Shown: one piece after another, positions 34,830 through 46,205 of the stretch
Layout: the number at the start of each line of letters is the position of its first letter
Numbering within the stretch: the first letter of the stretch is position 1
Assembly (NCBI GenBank): GCA_030159075.1
Contig: BROG01000258.1
Coordinates: forward strand, 852,001-916,000
Origin: Atrina japonica
Lineage: Eukaryota > Mollusca > Bivalvia > Pterioida > Pinnidae
Direction: 5' to 3'
DNA: 64,000 nucleotides
Position numbers and translations under genes: made by a program
The notes under the pieces: generated by a model
Databases searched by the model: none
What the model was told of the DNA's origin: nothing
What the model saw: the letters and a program-made list of their open reading frames with translations, nothing else

Positions 34830-35155
34830 GTCAACACATTTAATCAGTACTCAAGCTCAACTAACTTTAAATGATTTTAAGGTAAAACAGGAAAAATTGA
34901 CTCTGTAACTGGACATGTTTGTATATTGGCGACAAATTTTGAGTACCATACTCAGCGTATTTATTCGTTTTTGACAGGAATATCATAAGTGTGATGGCTA
35001 TTGCAAAACTTTATACGTGAATGATGTAAAATAATGATATATTTTGTAATGATGCTAATCACTCAAACCAAAAAGTTTTTCAAATTGTTTTATAGTAAAA
35101 ATAATAAAAGTTGAGCTTGAGTATTGAGTAAATCTGGTGATTTCGGACCCTGATT
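34830..35155. mobile_element. MITE-like element, CAGTACTCAAGCTCAACT termini
   Basis: The left end TCAGTACTCAAGCTCAACT (near 34843) and the right end AGTTGAGCTTGAGTATTGAG (near 35111), followed by AAATCTGGTGATTTCGG, form inverted termini. The family is shared with 15336-15790 and 29070-29212. Confidence 0.65.
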
Positions 35156-36170
35156 TAAATTATTCTAGGGGGTTATTTTAGTTTCCTATGATTGGTAAGT
35201 ATATCCTTAAGTCATATGCTACGACTTTTCACTGAAAATTTCAACATTGGGGTCCAGAGCCAATGAAAGATTCAACCTTAAAATTTTACCCCAGTGTTTT
35301 GGTTACTTAATTTTATCTATAGGTGATTGTAAAACCTCTAGTGTGACAAAAAAGCAAAATGTTTTGTTTCATGAAGATGAGGAGAATATTGAGTCTAGTG
35401 GTAATTTCCAAAACATGAAAAATACCGTAAGTATGGCACTTAAATGTCAGTCTTTGTCCAAGCTACTATTATCAAAATTTGCTACTTTTTAAATTTATTC
35501 ATCTGAGCAATAATTTTCACCCAAATTCCATTATTTATCATTGAATACAATAAGATTATAAAATGATAAATTGCAGCATATATTCTGCATTCTTGCATAA
35601 CAAAATCAGAACAGATTAGTTGAAATTGAATATCTATTATATCAGTTTAATTGCGTCAGGGCCAGGACATATATAGTTATATATCTCGTGAAATGAACAT
35701 ACATGTAATTGCATGTATATTAATTGAATTATCTCACTGGGTAGCACACCCCCCCCCCCCCGGAAACAATTATTGGTGTGAATGTGAAACTTGAAAAAGT
35801 AGTGTTGACTTTTTAGTTTGAATGTTTATTTTGGAGATTAAGGCTACGTGCCAGGAGATAGTTGTCGATCATTTCTTCGAGTGCAGCGATCGAGTTAACG
35901 GGATTACAAGTATATTACGGGTATTTGTAAATGTCAGTGGAATCGAATAAATACATGTATATAAAAACCTTTTATTTTGTGTGTGTCTCATTCAAAAGTG
36001 TGTATCATCCGCCTAAATGAAAGACATTTCTTATTATCAAAGTTCTGAGAGTACTTGCATTAAAAATTTATTATATAACATGTCTCCTTTGAAGGGAGAC
36101 AACTCAATTATTTCTGAAACTTGGAATTGATATGAAAATTTGCGCACCTGTAGTAGTTGCAAATTAAGAA
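35156..36170. other. Interval with no recognised gene
   Basis: An 81-codon frame at 35247-35492 has no recognised domain. A run of about 13 C lies near 35749. Otherwise the interval is AT-rich, single-copy-looking sequence. Confidence 0.5.
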
Positions 36171-36174
36171 AAAT

Positions 36175-36640
36175 ACCATACGTGAGCATGGTGTAAAAAA
36201 TAAAAGAAAATTACCATACTGAGCATGGTGTCAAAGTAAAGAAAAATTACCATACGTGAGCATGGTGTCAAAATAAGAAAAATACCATACGTGAGCATGG
36301 TGTCAAAATAAAGAAAATTACCATAGGTGTCAAAATTTAACCATACGTGAGCATGGTGTCAAAAATAAAGAAAAAATACCATTCGTGGGGCATGGTGTGA
36401 GCATGGTGTCAAAATAAAGAAAATTACCATACGGGTGAGCATGGTGTCAAAATAAAGAAAAATTACCATACGTGAGCATAGGTGTCAAAATAAAGAAAAT
36501 TACCATACGTGAGCATGGTGTCAAAATAAAGAAAAAATACCATACGTGAGCATGGTGTCAAAAAATAAAGAAAATTACCATACCGTGGAGGCATGGTGTC
36601 AAAATTGGTGTCAAAATAAAAGAAAATTACCATGCTTTCC
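36175..36640. repeat. ~37-bp tandem array with CCATACGTGAGCATGG palindromes
   Basis: About 12 units of ACCATACGTGAGCATGGTGT plus CAAAATAAAGAAAA. Units differ mainly by single-base insertions or deletions in A, G or T runs, which may be biological slippage or long-read homopolymer error. The array abuts the 3' terminal repeat of the retroelement that follows. Confidence 0.92.
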
Positions 36641-37269
36641 AAATTAACAACTTAGAATTGCAGCATAAAACATCAGCCGACCAATAGAACAAAGAACTGA
36701 AAACTGATGACGTAGTGCTAACTGATGTGCTTCGTAGTAGAACAAACTGCTAAATTGAAACAACCACCAACATGCTGGCAACAGAACATTAGTCATTACC
36801 AGAACTGATTATACCATAAAAACAGTGTTATTAAACACCAGGCAAAAAGATCACATGTACAAGTACACCCATTAATGGCTTATACTGGCAGCAATTCTCC
36901 ATAAGTCTATTAAAAATTCAGTAACATATATACATATTTTTGGGCAACTGGAAATAGCCAAATACAGGTGCTTGCAATGATTTGTCAAAAATGTAACACA
37001 AATTTTAAATAGAAATAGCCAAATACAGGTGCTTGCAGCTGTAGCCCCAAAGCACCTGTAGCCCCAAGTTGCAGATAAGGAAAGGATATATGTGTATAAG
37101 AATAAAAAAAAAAAGAAAGATATTAAATCCACTTCACCTGTTGTCAGTACAAATGGGTGATGTATGAATGTACCTAGTGTAAACAATCAATCAAAAGAAT
37201 GACCATTATATTGGTCACAATTAAAACCTAGTAGGACTCTGTGCTTGAATATATACCATCTCTTAACTT

Positions 37270-37605
37270 AATATACCTCTTAATTACATGAACAGGGCAA
37301 ATAGTAGTATCTCTTTTCAATCATAACATCTGTGTTGGCAAGCGTATACGCTTTGGTAATTGAGATTGAGCTTGCTTTTTCTTTAACCCTACTAAAATGA
37401 AAGAGGTTTTCCTGCAAAGTTTTCTAAAGGGTTGAAGCCACTCTTATGTAAATAATATAAGCGAATACCACATAAATATGACCTGATGGTAGTACATTTC
37501 AGATGCTTTTGAATATCTAAAAAAGCAACGAATCTCATTAATAAAGATTCTGAAACTGGAGGCAAAGTAGAAGATCCATGAACATGTAGTCCTTGCATTT
37601 GTAGA
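37270..37605 (-). pseudogene. Tyrosine recombinase fragment of the YR retroelement
   Basis: The frame 37598-37392 reads LPPVSESLLMRFVAFLDIQK and TIRSYLCGIRLYYLHKSGF, typical of the N-terminal SAM-like domain of phage-integrase-family recombinases. Further on, the pieces KRDTTICPVHVIKRYIKLR (near 37300-37250) fit the start of the catalytic domain. The Arg-His-Arg-Tyr catalytic half cannot be found in the remaining 3' part. Confidence 0.65.
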
Positions 37606-37619
37606 GTCCGCTACAGAGT

Positions 37620-38025
37620 AAGACTTTAGAATCCAGATAATCTCTCTCATCTGTGGACAAGGTGTTGCTTCCTTCTCTGCGTCTGGAACTAATTCCCGAA
37701 ACTTCTGCAATTGAAGGAAATTATTAATAGCGGCACACATTGTGAGACGTCGCATTAACCTCATTAAAACTGGCTCTTTTGAGCGTCCTTTAAGGAGAAT
37801 GTTCACTGTTCCTAAATTGTCACAATGGAATAAGATGCGTTTTCCTGTCCACTCTTTCCCCCACAACACTGCAGCTACTACAATGGGGTATAGTTCAAGA
37901 AAGGCCATTGACAAAGTTTTATCTGAAAGATGAGGCAAATCAGAAGGCCAGCCGCTACAAAACCATCTTTTTCCATAAATTCCACCAAAACCTTTTGTTG
38001 AGGAAGAGTCTGTATACAAATGCAT
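37620..38025 (-). pseudogene. RNase H domain of the YR retroelement, internally deleted
   Basis: The frame from 38025 reads LYTDSSSTKGFGGIYGKRW (first Asp), MAFLELYPIVVAAVLWG (Glu) and ILFHCDNLGTVNILLKGRSK (second Asp), then LMRLMRRLTMCAAINNF. In related elements the next segment carries a HIPG and an ADALSR-like motif with the last catalytic Asp. Here INNF runs straight into LQLQKFRELVPDAE, so about 25 residues including that Asp appear deleted. It is the best-preserved part of the element. Confidence 0.8.
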
Positions 38026-38089
38026 GTCTGCAGCAGATGTTAATTCTGTTTCATAAAAAATATTAATCCCATTCCATTCAGATATTCCT

Positions 38090-38884
38090 TATTTAAATGT
38101 ACATAATGATGGCTTTCTTTAACAGAAGACATAAGTTTATATAAATAGGTCACAAAAGAGTTCTGTAATTCGTTTTTTTAACTTTGTCTAAAAGGCAACC
38201 TCGCCTGCATTTTAATTGTATCTAGTATTATTCCCAAATTATTCCAGTCTTTTTTCTTTGAAAGTGGAATATTTAACTTGCATTTGGTCTATTTGATAGT
38301 AAGAAATCATCATTCAAGCAGGTGAAAAATTGTTCCTATGCCATAGTTATTTTGTGCAATCCAACATATGCTAGCTGACAAAGAATCGAACAATTTAGGA
38401 CTAGAACGACAACCAAATGGTAAACGGACATGATAATATTGGTTGTTCCATTTCACACAAAAGAGGTGCCTTTGGAAATTGGGAGCTGTTTAAAAGCATC
38501 CTTACAACATGTACCTTTGCCAAACTTCTGGTTCGGGAACAGATATCTTTATCTATTAAGTCATTGATGCTAGAATGATCATCAGATCTAAAATGAGTCT
38601 TTGCTTTTTTAGAGTATTTGTGAGTAGCTATTCCCAAGGACTAACTCTATATGAAGAAAAAGGAGGCTTTACAAAAGGGCCTCTTACAAAGCCTTTAGAT
38701 ATTTCCTCTTGGGGTTTGTTCTAGCAGTTACTGTTTTTACATTCATAAATAGGAATATCTAAATCTGAAACAAGCATGTCAAAACCATATTGTAAAACGA
38801 CAAAACTCTGATCTGGATAGTTAGTCAACTCCCTTTTTAATTGTACAAAATTCACAGGCGTTGAAGGCTTGTTGTTAAAGTTTC
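38090..38884 (-). pseudogene. Reverse transcriptase of the YR retroelement, frameshifted
   Basis: In order along the minus strand I read PVNFVQLKRELTNYPDQ, ISKGFVRGPF, then PPFSSYRVSPWE, SSINDLIDKD, KDAFKQLPI, LPFGCRSSPKLFDSL and, after a one-base shift, HLL then DDF. These match the usual RT series of DIRS/Ngaro elements (the D-x-x-x-A-F region, the PFG region and the catalytic L-D-D-F). At least two frameshifts and several stops are present, including one directly at the catalytic box near 38310, so no active RT can be made. Confidence 0.75.
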
Positions 38885-39950
38885 ATCAATAGTCAAACTT
38901 TATTACTAGTGTTTGGTTTCCCGACTTTGGTTGTTCTGATTGTTTTCCTTGAATAGATTTAGAATTTGAACATTGAAATTTGTTATGATTATTACTTTTA
39001 CATGACTTACACACATGTGCATAGAGTGATTAAAATTGTTTGCGAAATCCTTCGTGAATTTCTGCCGTAACTTGTGCTTGTGTAGAAAAATATTTCGCGT
39101 GATTTGGACACATAGCAACAGAGTGCATAGTGGGAAGAACAAATATTACACATATTAACTCTTGAACCGGCACAAACTAATTGACGCATATCGGAATCTC
39201 CTAAAGACCAATTACTTTTACATTGTGCTCTAACAACAAAATAGCACATTTAGCACCCATAAAATTTAGGTAACCGGGTGGAAAAGCCGAGCACATGATC
39301 CTCTTGTATCTCCCAAATGCAAGAATAAACTCGTCAAATTGCGTTTAAGACCCATCATTTTAGATGTTGTTTCAATAGATAAAACTGGTAAATACGGTAG
39401 CTGGAAATCCAAATCTAGACTGAGTAGCATTGCAAATTGGTATTCTGGGACTGACGTGTGTTGTGTTAAATATGGAGATGGTGAAAGATTACGTTTAGTG
39501 CTCGATATGCATCTTGTTGTTTGTTGATGCGTACAACTGATGCGCAAATGGAACATCAGAAGACGTGGGCGGAAATGCGCGAACACAGAATGCGCAGTTT
39601 GACTAAATGGCTGTCGAGTATTCATCCGCTCGTCAGTATCGCTTGGATTTCGTGCACTCCTGTTTCTGTTGTAGAATTAATGAAATTATCGTTTTGAATA
39701 GCGGAACTAAAACAACTGTGGTCACGTTGCTGTCCATTTATAATTGCTGGTCCACTACGAACTTCTGAGTCACTTGCACTATTTTTTACATTATCTAAAT
39801 AAATCCTTCTCAACTGATTATGACAGATTTGCAGATATTTTAATGCCGATTTTTTCTAAACTCCGTCTTTAACTCTGTAGATGTCCAATTAGCTGGGTTG
39901 GAACTGTCAAAACGAGCCGTAGTACGTCGTCTAGTAGCCATTGTGACCAT
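38885..39950 (-). pseudogene. gag-like ORF1 of the YR retroelement, broken
   Basis: The first frame starts at an ATG at 39950 or 39941 with MATRRRTTARFD and is interrupted within about 55 codons. It continues through the pieces 39813-39622 and 39249-38906. The later part has scattered Cys/His residues (for example CNICSSHYALCC near 39150) that may be a zinc-binding segment after frameshifts. Assignment rests mostly on position upstream of the RT. Confidence 0.5.
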
Positions 39951-40344
39951 AAAAATTTGAAAAGAGAGGCGAACGTCACGAGCTCTCAAAATGTACTGTA
40001 AATATCATTAAAAAACGTCTCTCCAGTTTAGGTCACGTAGAAAACTAGTTATAAATACTCCAATGACAACAGTAAATCCATTGTTTAAGTTAGGAAAGTA
40101 ATACCAAAATGAAATTAACAACTTAGAATTGCAGCATAAAACATCAGCTGACCATTAGAACAAAGAACTGAAAACTGATGACGTAGTGCAATTGACCTAC
40201 ATGTGAAGATACTATTATATAATGACTACTATACAGATGGTGCTTCGTAATAAACCACAATTATACTAATAATTGTTATTGAATGATGCGTAATGGAATC
40301 ATGGAGGAGTAATCTCTCTTTCAGTGTAAATCAACGGATTTATG

Positions 40345-40575
40345 AACCGAAGGGGGCCTCTGTGGCCGAGTGGTTAGAGCATTGCGCTTTTAATCACATG
40401 GCCTCTCACCTCTGGTTCGAATCCGGCTAGGGTCGTTTCGATTTATGTGGGAGAGTTTGCGAATTTACTTGCGGAAGGTCGGTAGTCTTTACCCGGGTAA
40501 CCGGGGTTTCTCCCCCACCAATTTCGAACCTCATATGCTGAAAGAATTATGGCGTAAAACAAAACTTCAAATCAA
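40345..40575 (+). mobile_element. tRNA-derived SINE, family B, near full length
   Basis: A clear tRNA-like head has A box TGGCCGAGTGGTTAGAGC and B box GGTTCGAATCC. The body has TTTACTTGCGGAAGGTCGGT, AACCGGGGTTTCTCCCCCAC and CCTCATATGCTGAAAGAATT. It ends with GGCGTAAAACAAAACTTC and an AAATC-repeat tail. This is the best reference copy of the family here. Confidence 0.88.
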
Positions 40576-40602
40576 ATCAAATATGAACTGAATGTTTCAG
40601 GT

Positions 40603-40815
40603 ATGGATGGTCTGTGTTAGAGTGGTTAGAGCACCAATGGTACGTTTTACCGTTATCGTTAGTTTCGAACCTTGCTGGAATTAGCTGAATATTGAGATAG
40701 TATGTCAGTTGTGGAAGGTCAATGGTATTTTCTATGGTACATTGGAACTGGGTTCTCGACCCCAACTTTAAAAACTGGCCATATAACTGAAAAATTGTTG
40801 TGTGAAAAATTAATA
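40603..40815 (+). mobile_element. tRNA-derived SINE, family B, diverged
   Basis: It lies directly downstream of the previous copy in the same orientation. The head has GTTAGAGTGGTTAGAGCACC and the B-box remnant AGTTTCGAACC. The body shows GTGGAAGGTCAATGG and ATATAACTGAAAAATTG. Two SINEs in a row suggest an insertion hotspot or tandem capture. Confidence 0.65.
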
Positions 40816-41099
40816 TGGAGGATATCAGTTTATTGGCAGAGTTTTTCTACAAAAGGTTGGGATTTGAGTTCGGCGCTTTCATAAGCTTACGGCACGTACG
40901 TCTTTTAGGGGGCATTGCATTGAAAAAAACGATATTGCCACCTTTCTTAACTTTATTCACAACGAGCTCAGGGAATCCGGACAATTACTTGACTATTGAA
41001 TGATGGCAAATAAACTTCAGAATATGACTTTACTGCACGGTTTAATGATGTCCGTGTGATTGTGCGCCACTTGGACCCAGAAGCCGTTGCCCAACGCTG

Positions 41100-42590
41100 A
41101 GCCAGGCGCTCTGTCTCTCTCTATACATTTTTATCTCTCTTTATCTTTCCCTCCGCCTGGTGTCTGTCTTTTTCCCCCTTTTTTGTATCTCTTTCTATTT
41201 CTGTTTCTCCCTTATCTCTCCCGATCTGTCTTTCTTCTGTATCTCTATTTCTGTTTTTCTGTTTCTCTGTCTGTATGACTGTATCTGTGTTATAGTTTCC
41301 CTATAAAGTAGACGAATATTCAGTAGCATATCCGTCAAGTGGACACAAGTAGTAAAAGGCAGCTCAATGGCATTTTTTTTTTAATTTTGCCTTTAGAGAC
41401 CGCCACCAGTGGCGCTGTTGATGACATCATCAAAATCTTATTGGTCAATTTGAAAAAAATACGCGCTATAGATCTGTCTGTGACGTAATAGAGGACGTGA
41501 TGCCAGACCGAAAGTGAGGTCATACCCTAAGTGAATTTGCCGCCAGTTTTAGGTGATTGGCAAGCGAACTGGTAGGAGGAGCCAATCGCTGGACTCGGGG
41601 AGTTTTCGTACCACGCGGTCGGGGTCACAAAAGGTCACTTGATATCACGAGAGGTCAGATGCTAAACACAAAAGTTGGATTTTTTCCAGGTATGTGGTTT
41701 GGGTGATATCAGTAGTAGGTGTCGCGAGAGTAGTCAAGAGTTGGGATGATAACAGAAGTTTGGATTTCCAGATTCGGTGTCTAGAATGTTATCAGTTGAT
41801 TTGCACCAAATCTGGTTTTCCCCGGGAGGGTGGGTAGTGAAAGCGGAAGTATATGCAGGCCACCATATTGGAAGTGAAATCATGGAATATCCAGTTTCAT
41901 GGTTAGACAGAGAATTCAGTCTTATGAGGGGTACTTTATTTAACGGCAGGGAAACGACAGACTGACGAATCTCACGGCAAGACAGAAAACAAAGGACATG
42001 TCAATAGTATGAAAATTGTAACGTTCTCATGTTTCAAAATTTGCAAAGTAATAAAGTCTGTAACGTTCTCTTGTTTCAAAGTGATGAAGTTTGCAACTGC
42101 CTAAGTTTCAATGTGATCAAGTCTGCAACTGTCTAACTTTCAAAGTTCTAAGCTTCAACGTGAAGTTTGCAATGTTCTAAATTTCAAAGTTCTATTGTTT
42201 GTAATGTTTATAGTTTCAAGTACTGACGGAGTGCGAATGTTATAAACCAGTGAAGGATGAAGTTGTTCACTGTTCAAGCTTACATACTTTCAAAGATCAG
42301 AAAGTGACAAAGTATCTGTACTACTTTATATCGTTTAAGACATTTGTACTTCTGTATATAAAATAAAATTTTCAACACTCACCGATAGTTTTTTTTTCTG
42401 ATATTGTTGACTCAGTTCAGGTTTCTTTTCTTATAAGATGGGTTGTCCTTAAACGGGCTATTTGCTTTTCGGGTTTAAAACCCTGTGTTTTACCATGTGA
42501 CCCGCCTCTTTTTTCTTTGGCGCCTGTTGGGCTGACGGTGCCCTAGCATCTACCTCGTGGCAACCCAACTTCTGGCTTTCAAAATACTCC
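41100..42590. other. Interval with no recognised gene
   Basis: CT-rich tract at 41110-41290. A non-repetitive stretch from 41500 to 42380 ends near an AATAAA (42363), and from 42530 there is a TTTGGCGCCTGTTGGGC motif that resembles a retroelement primer site. Terminal repeats could not be found, so no LTR is called. Confidence 0.35.
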
Positions 42591-42664
42591 CATTCCCGAG
42601 ATGCCGTATTTAATTTATTTACTATGTAATGGCAGGCCTGTCAACTTCTGCAAATTATTTAATA

Positions 42665-42785
42665 TAAAATATAAAATATTCATGTACCACTTGATACCCT
42701 ATAACGTTTGTGCGGGACTATTGTTTCTATTTGTGATGGGAAGACGCTATCAGACGATATCCCGCGGTAACGTGCAAGTTATTTT
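42665..42785 (+). repeat. Fragment of the TIR element seen at 18825
   Basis: ATTCATGTACCAC, TGATACC, TATAACGTTTGTGCGGGA and TATCCCGCGGTAACGT match the left end of the 18825-19800 element in order. Confidence 0.65.
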
Positions 42786-43626
42786 TACATTCGTGTTTTA
42801 GGTGTTTTCCAATCAAATCATCAAATTTTCTTACGGATATCCTCTCAAAAAATCTTATTTTATCGTTATGAAATATAAAGTTTTGTTATCCGTTGAAACA
42901 TTTAGTTTTATAGTTTCTGCAACTGAAGATGCTTTATTTTCTCTTTTGGTAAATCATTACAAGAATGACTAGATTCTACACAGACTGTTCTCAGTCTAAA
43001 AAGAGAGGTATGAGAGAGTCAAAATAATCTGATCATTTTTCAGGGACTATATGATCTCATTCACCGATTGCCTGCTTAGACATTTTTGCTTAAAGAAACA
43101 GTCAATACAACTAATACGAAAGGCAGCTCAGAAAGTAAAACCCAGAACAAATCATGACTGTTCCGATTAAACTGTTCTCGTGAAATCTACACTACCGTCA
43201 TCCGAGAACCAATATATTTTCCGATCAGATGTTTCACAGAAAATAAAATGTATGAGAAAGTCTAAAATTTCAAATTATGCGTTCGCGTGAGAACGTGAGA
43301 AAACAATTAAATGCTTAATGCGTGAGTTGGCACTACTCTAATGGTGCAATTTTGTAAGGGTGTAATTTTCCAAAAGAGTTCGCTGTGAAGCTTTGCCATG
43401 CTGCTATTCTCTATCTCCCAATCTTCAAAATTAAGTCTTACTGGAAGTACCATTTTTGTGTCTTCTGAAACGAAAAATAGATGCGCACGCCTTTTTATAT
43501 GGCCAGTGACGCTCAACCGATGTACTCCGTCGCATAAATTTTGACCAATCATTAGTGATTGGTCCAAGCGTCGTTGGGACCGTGATTCCACCAATGAAAT
43601 GAAGCAGTGGTCTAAGAGAAATCAGT

Positions 43627-43629
43627 CTA

Positions 43630-43703
<74 letters not shown>
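43627..43703. repeat. GA/GATA microsatellite
   Basis: (GA)n interrupted by GATA units. Overlapping frames on both strands are repeat translations. Confidence 0.95.
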
Positions 43704-43704
<1 letters not shown>

Positions 43705-44059
43705 CACGTGCAGTAAGCTATGGAGTATGTTATGGAGCGAGAAAGCGAATCTGCAATGGTTTATGGTACCAAACAGATTATCCGTCACACAAGAGAAGAT
43801 ATGAACCTCCATCAGGGGAAAGAAGATGTAAACCTGGGGCGAATTGTGCTTCTCGATTTTGTTTTGCCGTTTGCCAGAGAACAGAGAAAACGCAAGCAGA
43901 TTTACGAGACATGTTTGCCGTTAAAAAATAGATTCTGTTCATGAATCAAGAATCGGTCCATTTTCAATCTTTAAGACAGATTCCACAATAAAAGCATTGA
44001 AGGTGGTCATTGGTCCCTTTGTAAACAAATCCATTCTATCAGGTTGGATCTCGAGACAT

Positions 44060-44240
44060 TATTCACTTGTACCAGATGGGATCGTGGTTCATATCCATCA
44101 TATCTCGATCAGGATTCACGGGGGCACCATCCGTGACTATCTGACTAGCATCAATAGTCGATGTAAATAGAGCGTCTATATTGATGTACCTTCCATCGTG
44201 CCCGAGAGTTGAAATAACATCATTGTCTTGATTCACTTCC
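44060..44240 (-). other. Open minus-strand segment, function unknown
   Basis: On the minus strand an uninterrupted stretch reads NDVISTLGHDGRYINIDAL and continues to DPIWYK followed by a stop. Its composition looks protein-like, but no family is recognised. It lies 1.4 kb from the Polinton-like fragment at 45613 on the same strand and could be another remnant of the same element. Confidence 0.3.
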
Positions 44241-44429
44241 TTTTATAGGGTTCTCCATCTATATTAACATGATAAAAATATTCCAATCAAGTCTGACAAT
44301 CAGTTTTCAACCTAGAAAAATGAACTTTACGTGCAATGTCATCTCTCATTTGTATTTCATTGGTATCAAAATACTTTTTATTCAAACACACATGCTGATT
44401 GAGCAATTGGCCCTTTTGAATTTGTTTTT

Positions 44430-44705
44430 CTTAGTTTATCGTTGTTTAACGTCCCAGTCAAGAATCTTTCACTCATATGGACCAAATACCGGTGAAGGGC
44501 TTCAAATTTTGACCTATGCTCGGCAATTACGGTCATTGGGCAGTGAGGGTTATGTAACGTGCCGACACCTTCTGTGACATGGGACCTCGATTTTTTTTTG
44601 TCTCAGTCTAAAAGACAGAAAACCAACCTGCCGCTGACTGGACATGAACTTACAACCTCACGATCAAGAGTCGAGCGCACTACCGACTGAGCCAGGCCTG
44701 CTCGA
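44430..44705 (-). mobile_element. tRNA-derived SINE, family A, minus strand
   Basis: On the minus strand: CAGGCCTGGCTCAGTCGGTA (A-box-like), GAGGTTGTAAGTTCATGTCC (B-box-like), then GGTTGGTTTTCTGTC, AACCCTCACTGCC, GGTCAAAATTTGAAGCCC and GAGTGAAAGATTCTTGACTG. It is the inverted counterpart of the copy at 48250. Confidence 0.85.
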
Positions 44706-45044
44706 CCCGTTTGACAAGGGACTGTAAGTAATAACGGTAAAGATTGTGAACCCACAATCTGACTTTCGGTAATGTTACTGTAGATATAGATAGCATTCAT
44801 ACCGATATTTAAATCGGGAGGATACTGAGGCATGTACGAGACGCCGACCTATTTAGTCTTACGCCGATACATGTCAGTCGCTTCAAATCCGAGTTTATTA
44901 CCCAACAGACTTGGAAAACGTAAACAAAAGGTACGGTATAGATGGATCGGCTTTTTAAACTCTCACAAGTCGATCTAGAGCTAGGTCATACTTTAATAGT
45001 ATCATCTATTACATATTGAAATGCTCTAGAAAACACTATTCCCA

Positions 45045-45330
45045 TTTCCGTTTCACCAATCATGCTTTTCACCGAACTTGACCTCATCACCAAACTTGAC
45101 CTTTGTACCGAATTTGACCCGTTCGTCGAATTAGAAAGGTTTCCATGGAACATTTGCAATGGGTGTGGCATGCCAGCAGAGGACTCGACTCCCTCCGGAC
45201 ACCTGGTCTTATCCCTTTTGGGATTCGTAATTGTTCTTCATGTTGAGACCATTTTACACATCTACTTCGTCGTGTTATAATGGACTTGAGTTTTTTATTA
45301 TTGATTGATACTTCTTCAATTTTACTTCTA
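45045..45330. repeat. Dispersed repeat, inverted copy of 14496-14745
   Basis: Includes GCTTTTCACCGAACTTGACC, GGGTGTGGCATGCCAGCAG and TTCATGTTGAGACC, in reverse order and orientation relative to the other copy. Confidence 0.75.
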
Positions 45331-45612
45331 TCAAAACTGCAGGAGACGTGTAAAAACCTGATCGACATTTAAGTCTTCAAATGTTCCCAACAAACAAAGA
45401 GCTCCGTCTTCACTTCTGTTTTAGAGATAACATGCTCAAATTCTGGATTATCTAAGGAGACGTGTTTCTTAACAATTACTATGGTAAAACGTGTTCATAT
45501 TGACAATATTTCATTTCATTTTTTTAGGATACGTGGTAGGATCCCTAGGATCTTTAGGTGTAACGATTGAATCCAAAGGATGTGAACGGGGACCAAAACA
45601 TTCATGTAACTG

Positions 45613-45840
45613 TCATTCGATCCTATCAATTCTATTAAGTTGGGAAATTTCACTCAAAGCCACTTCCCATTCACTCTCCATCATACTTAAAGCTTGAGGT
45701 GAATACGTTTTGAATTCTACTGAGGTATTATCAGGAAGGAAGATTAAACTAGCATCGCTAGGTAAAGTCATGTCAAAACAACCATAATCTTTAGAATGGA
45801 TCGGGTACCATGATTGTATAGATAGTGTACTTGAGATCAA
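45613..45840 (-). pseudogene. Possible Polinton/Maverick-associated protein fragment
   Basis: The 75-residue minus-strand frame contains FDMTLPSDASLIFLPDNTS and, near its end, ESEWEVALSEISQL. This resembles the N-terminus of a protein I remember from Maverick/Polinton-type elements in invertebrates, where an F-x-x-T-L-P-S start is followed by a W-E-V-x-L-x-E-I box. The frame stops soon after, with no downstream continuation recognised. No polymerase, integrase or capsid gene is visible, so it is at most a relic. The family call is from memory and uncertain. Confidence 0.4.
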
Positions 45841-46160
45841 TCTGTGTACATGAACGAGCTCAAACAGATATTAGGTTGAAAGTACTTGTACCCTGTCAGA
45901 CCATCTGTGTATTTACATTAAATTTGAAGGCATAAACAATACCAAAATAATTATTTACATGGAACATGTCAACGCAAAATTTAATACATAATCCTCAATG
46001 TTTTCTTATATGGAATATAAAAACAATTTCATACAATGTTTCGCATTACATACATGTATATGCACTATATTGATATCAATCTGTGAAGTCCTTAATGTAT
46101 CAGAGAGAATATTGTTATTTGGTGCCCATGAAAAGTATATAGATGTTTGTTTACAACAGT
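45841..46160. other. Interval with no recognised feature
   Basis: AT-rich, no supported gene or repeat. Confidence 0.5.
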
Positions 46161-46162
46161 TA

Positions 46163-46205
46163 ATGACAGCCGTTGTGGCTCCGCGGTAGAGTGATCGATT
46201 CCACT
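46163..46205 (+). mobile_element. SINE family A head only
   Basis: ACAGCCGTTGTGGCTCCGCG followed by GTAGAGTGATCGATT matches the first 40 bp of the copy at 23434. The rest is absent. Confidence 0.55.

Larger units (their letters stand above)
36649..40260 (-). mobile_element. Degenerate tyrosine-recombinase retroelement (DIRS/Ngaro-like)
   Basis: About 3.6 kb. The two ends carry a direct repeat of about 75 bp, AATTAACAACTTAGAATTGC and onward, at 36653-36720 and 40113-40190. A further shared piece, GTGCTTCGTA, lies at about 36730 and 40240. Between them, on the minus strand, the order is gag-like region, reverse transcriptase, RNase H, tyrosine recombinase. That order and the lack of an integrase fit DIRS/Ngaro elements, which use a recombinase and have direct or split repeats. 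All domains are broken by frameshifts or stops, so the copy is dead. Confidence 0.78.

Noticed and set aside
35247..35492. An 81-codon gene
   Set aside because: No domain, no splice or promoter context and no neighbour support. Left as unassigned sequence.
38401..38637. A separate 78-residue gene
   Set aside because: It is one frame of the frameshifted reverse transcriptase of the YR retroelement.
40362..40435. A tRNA gene (CCGAGTGGTTAGAGC and GGTTCGAATCC)
   Set aside because: The acceptor stem does not close convincingly, and the segment continues into a SINE body shared by many copies, so it is a SINE head.
41500..42590. A solo LTR or LTR retrotransposon start
   Set aside because: AATAAA and a TTTGGCGCCTG motif are suggestive, but no second LTR, no terminal TG..CA pair with target duplication and no coding region were found.
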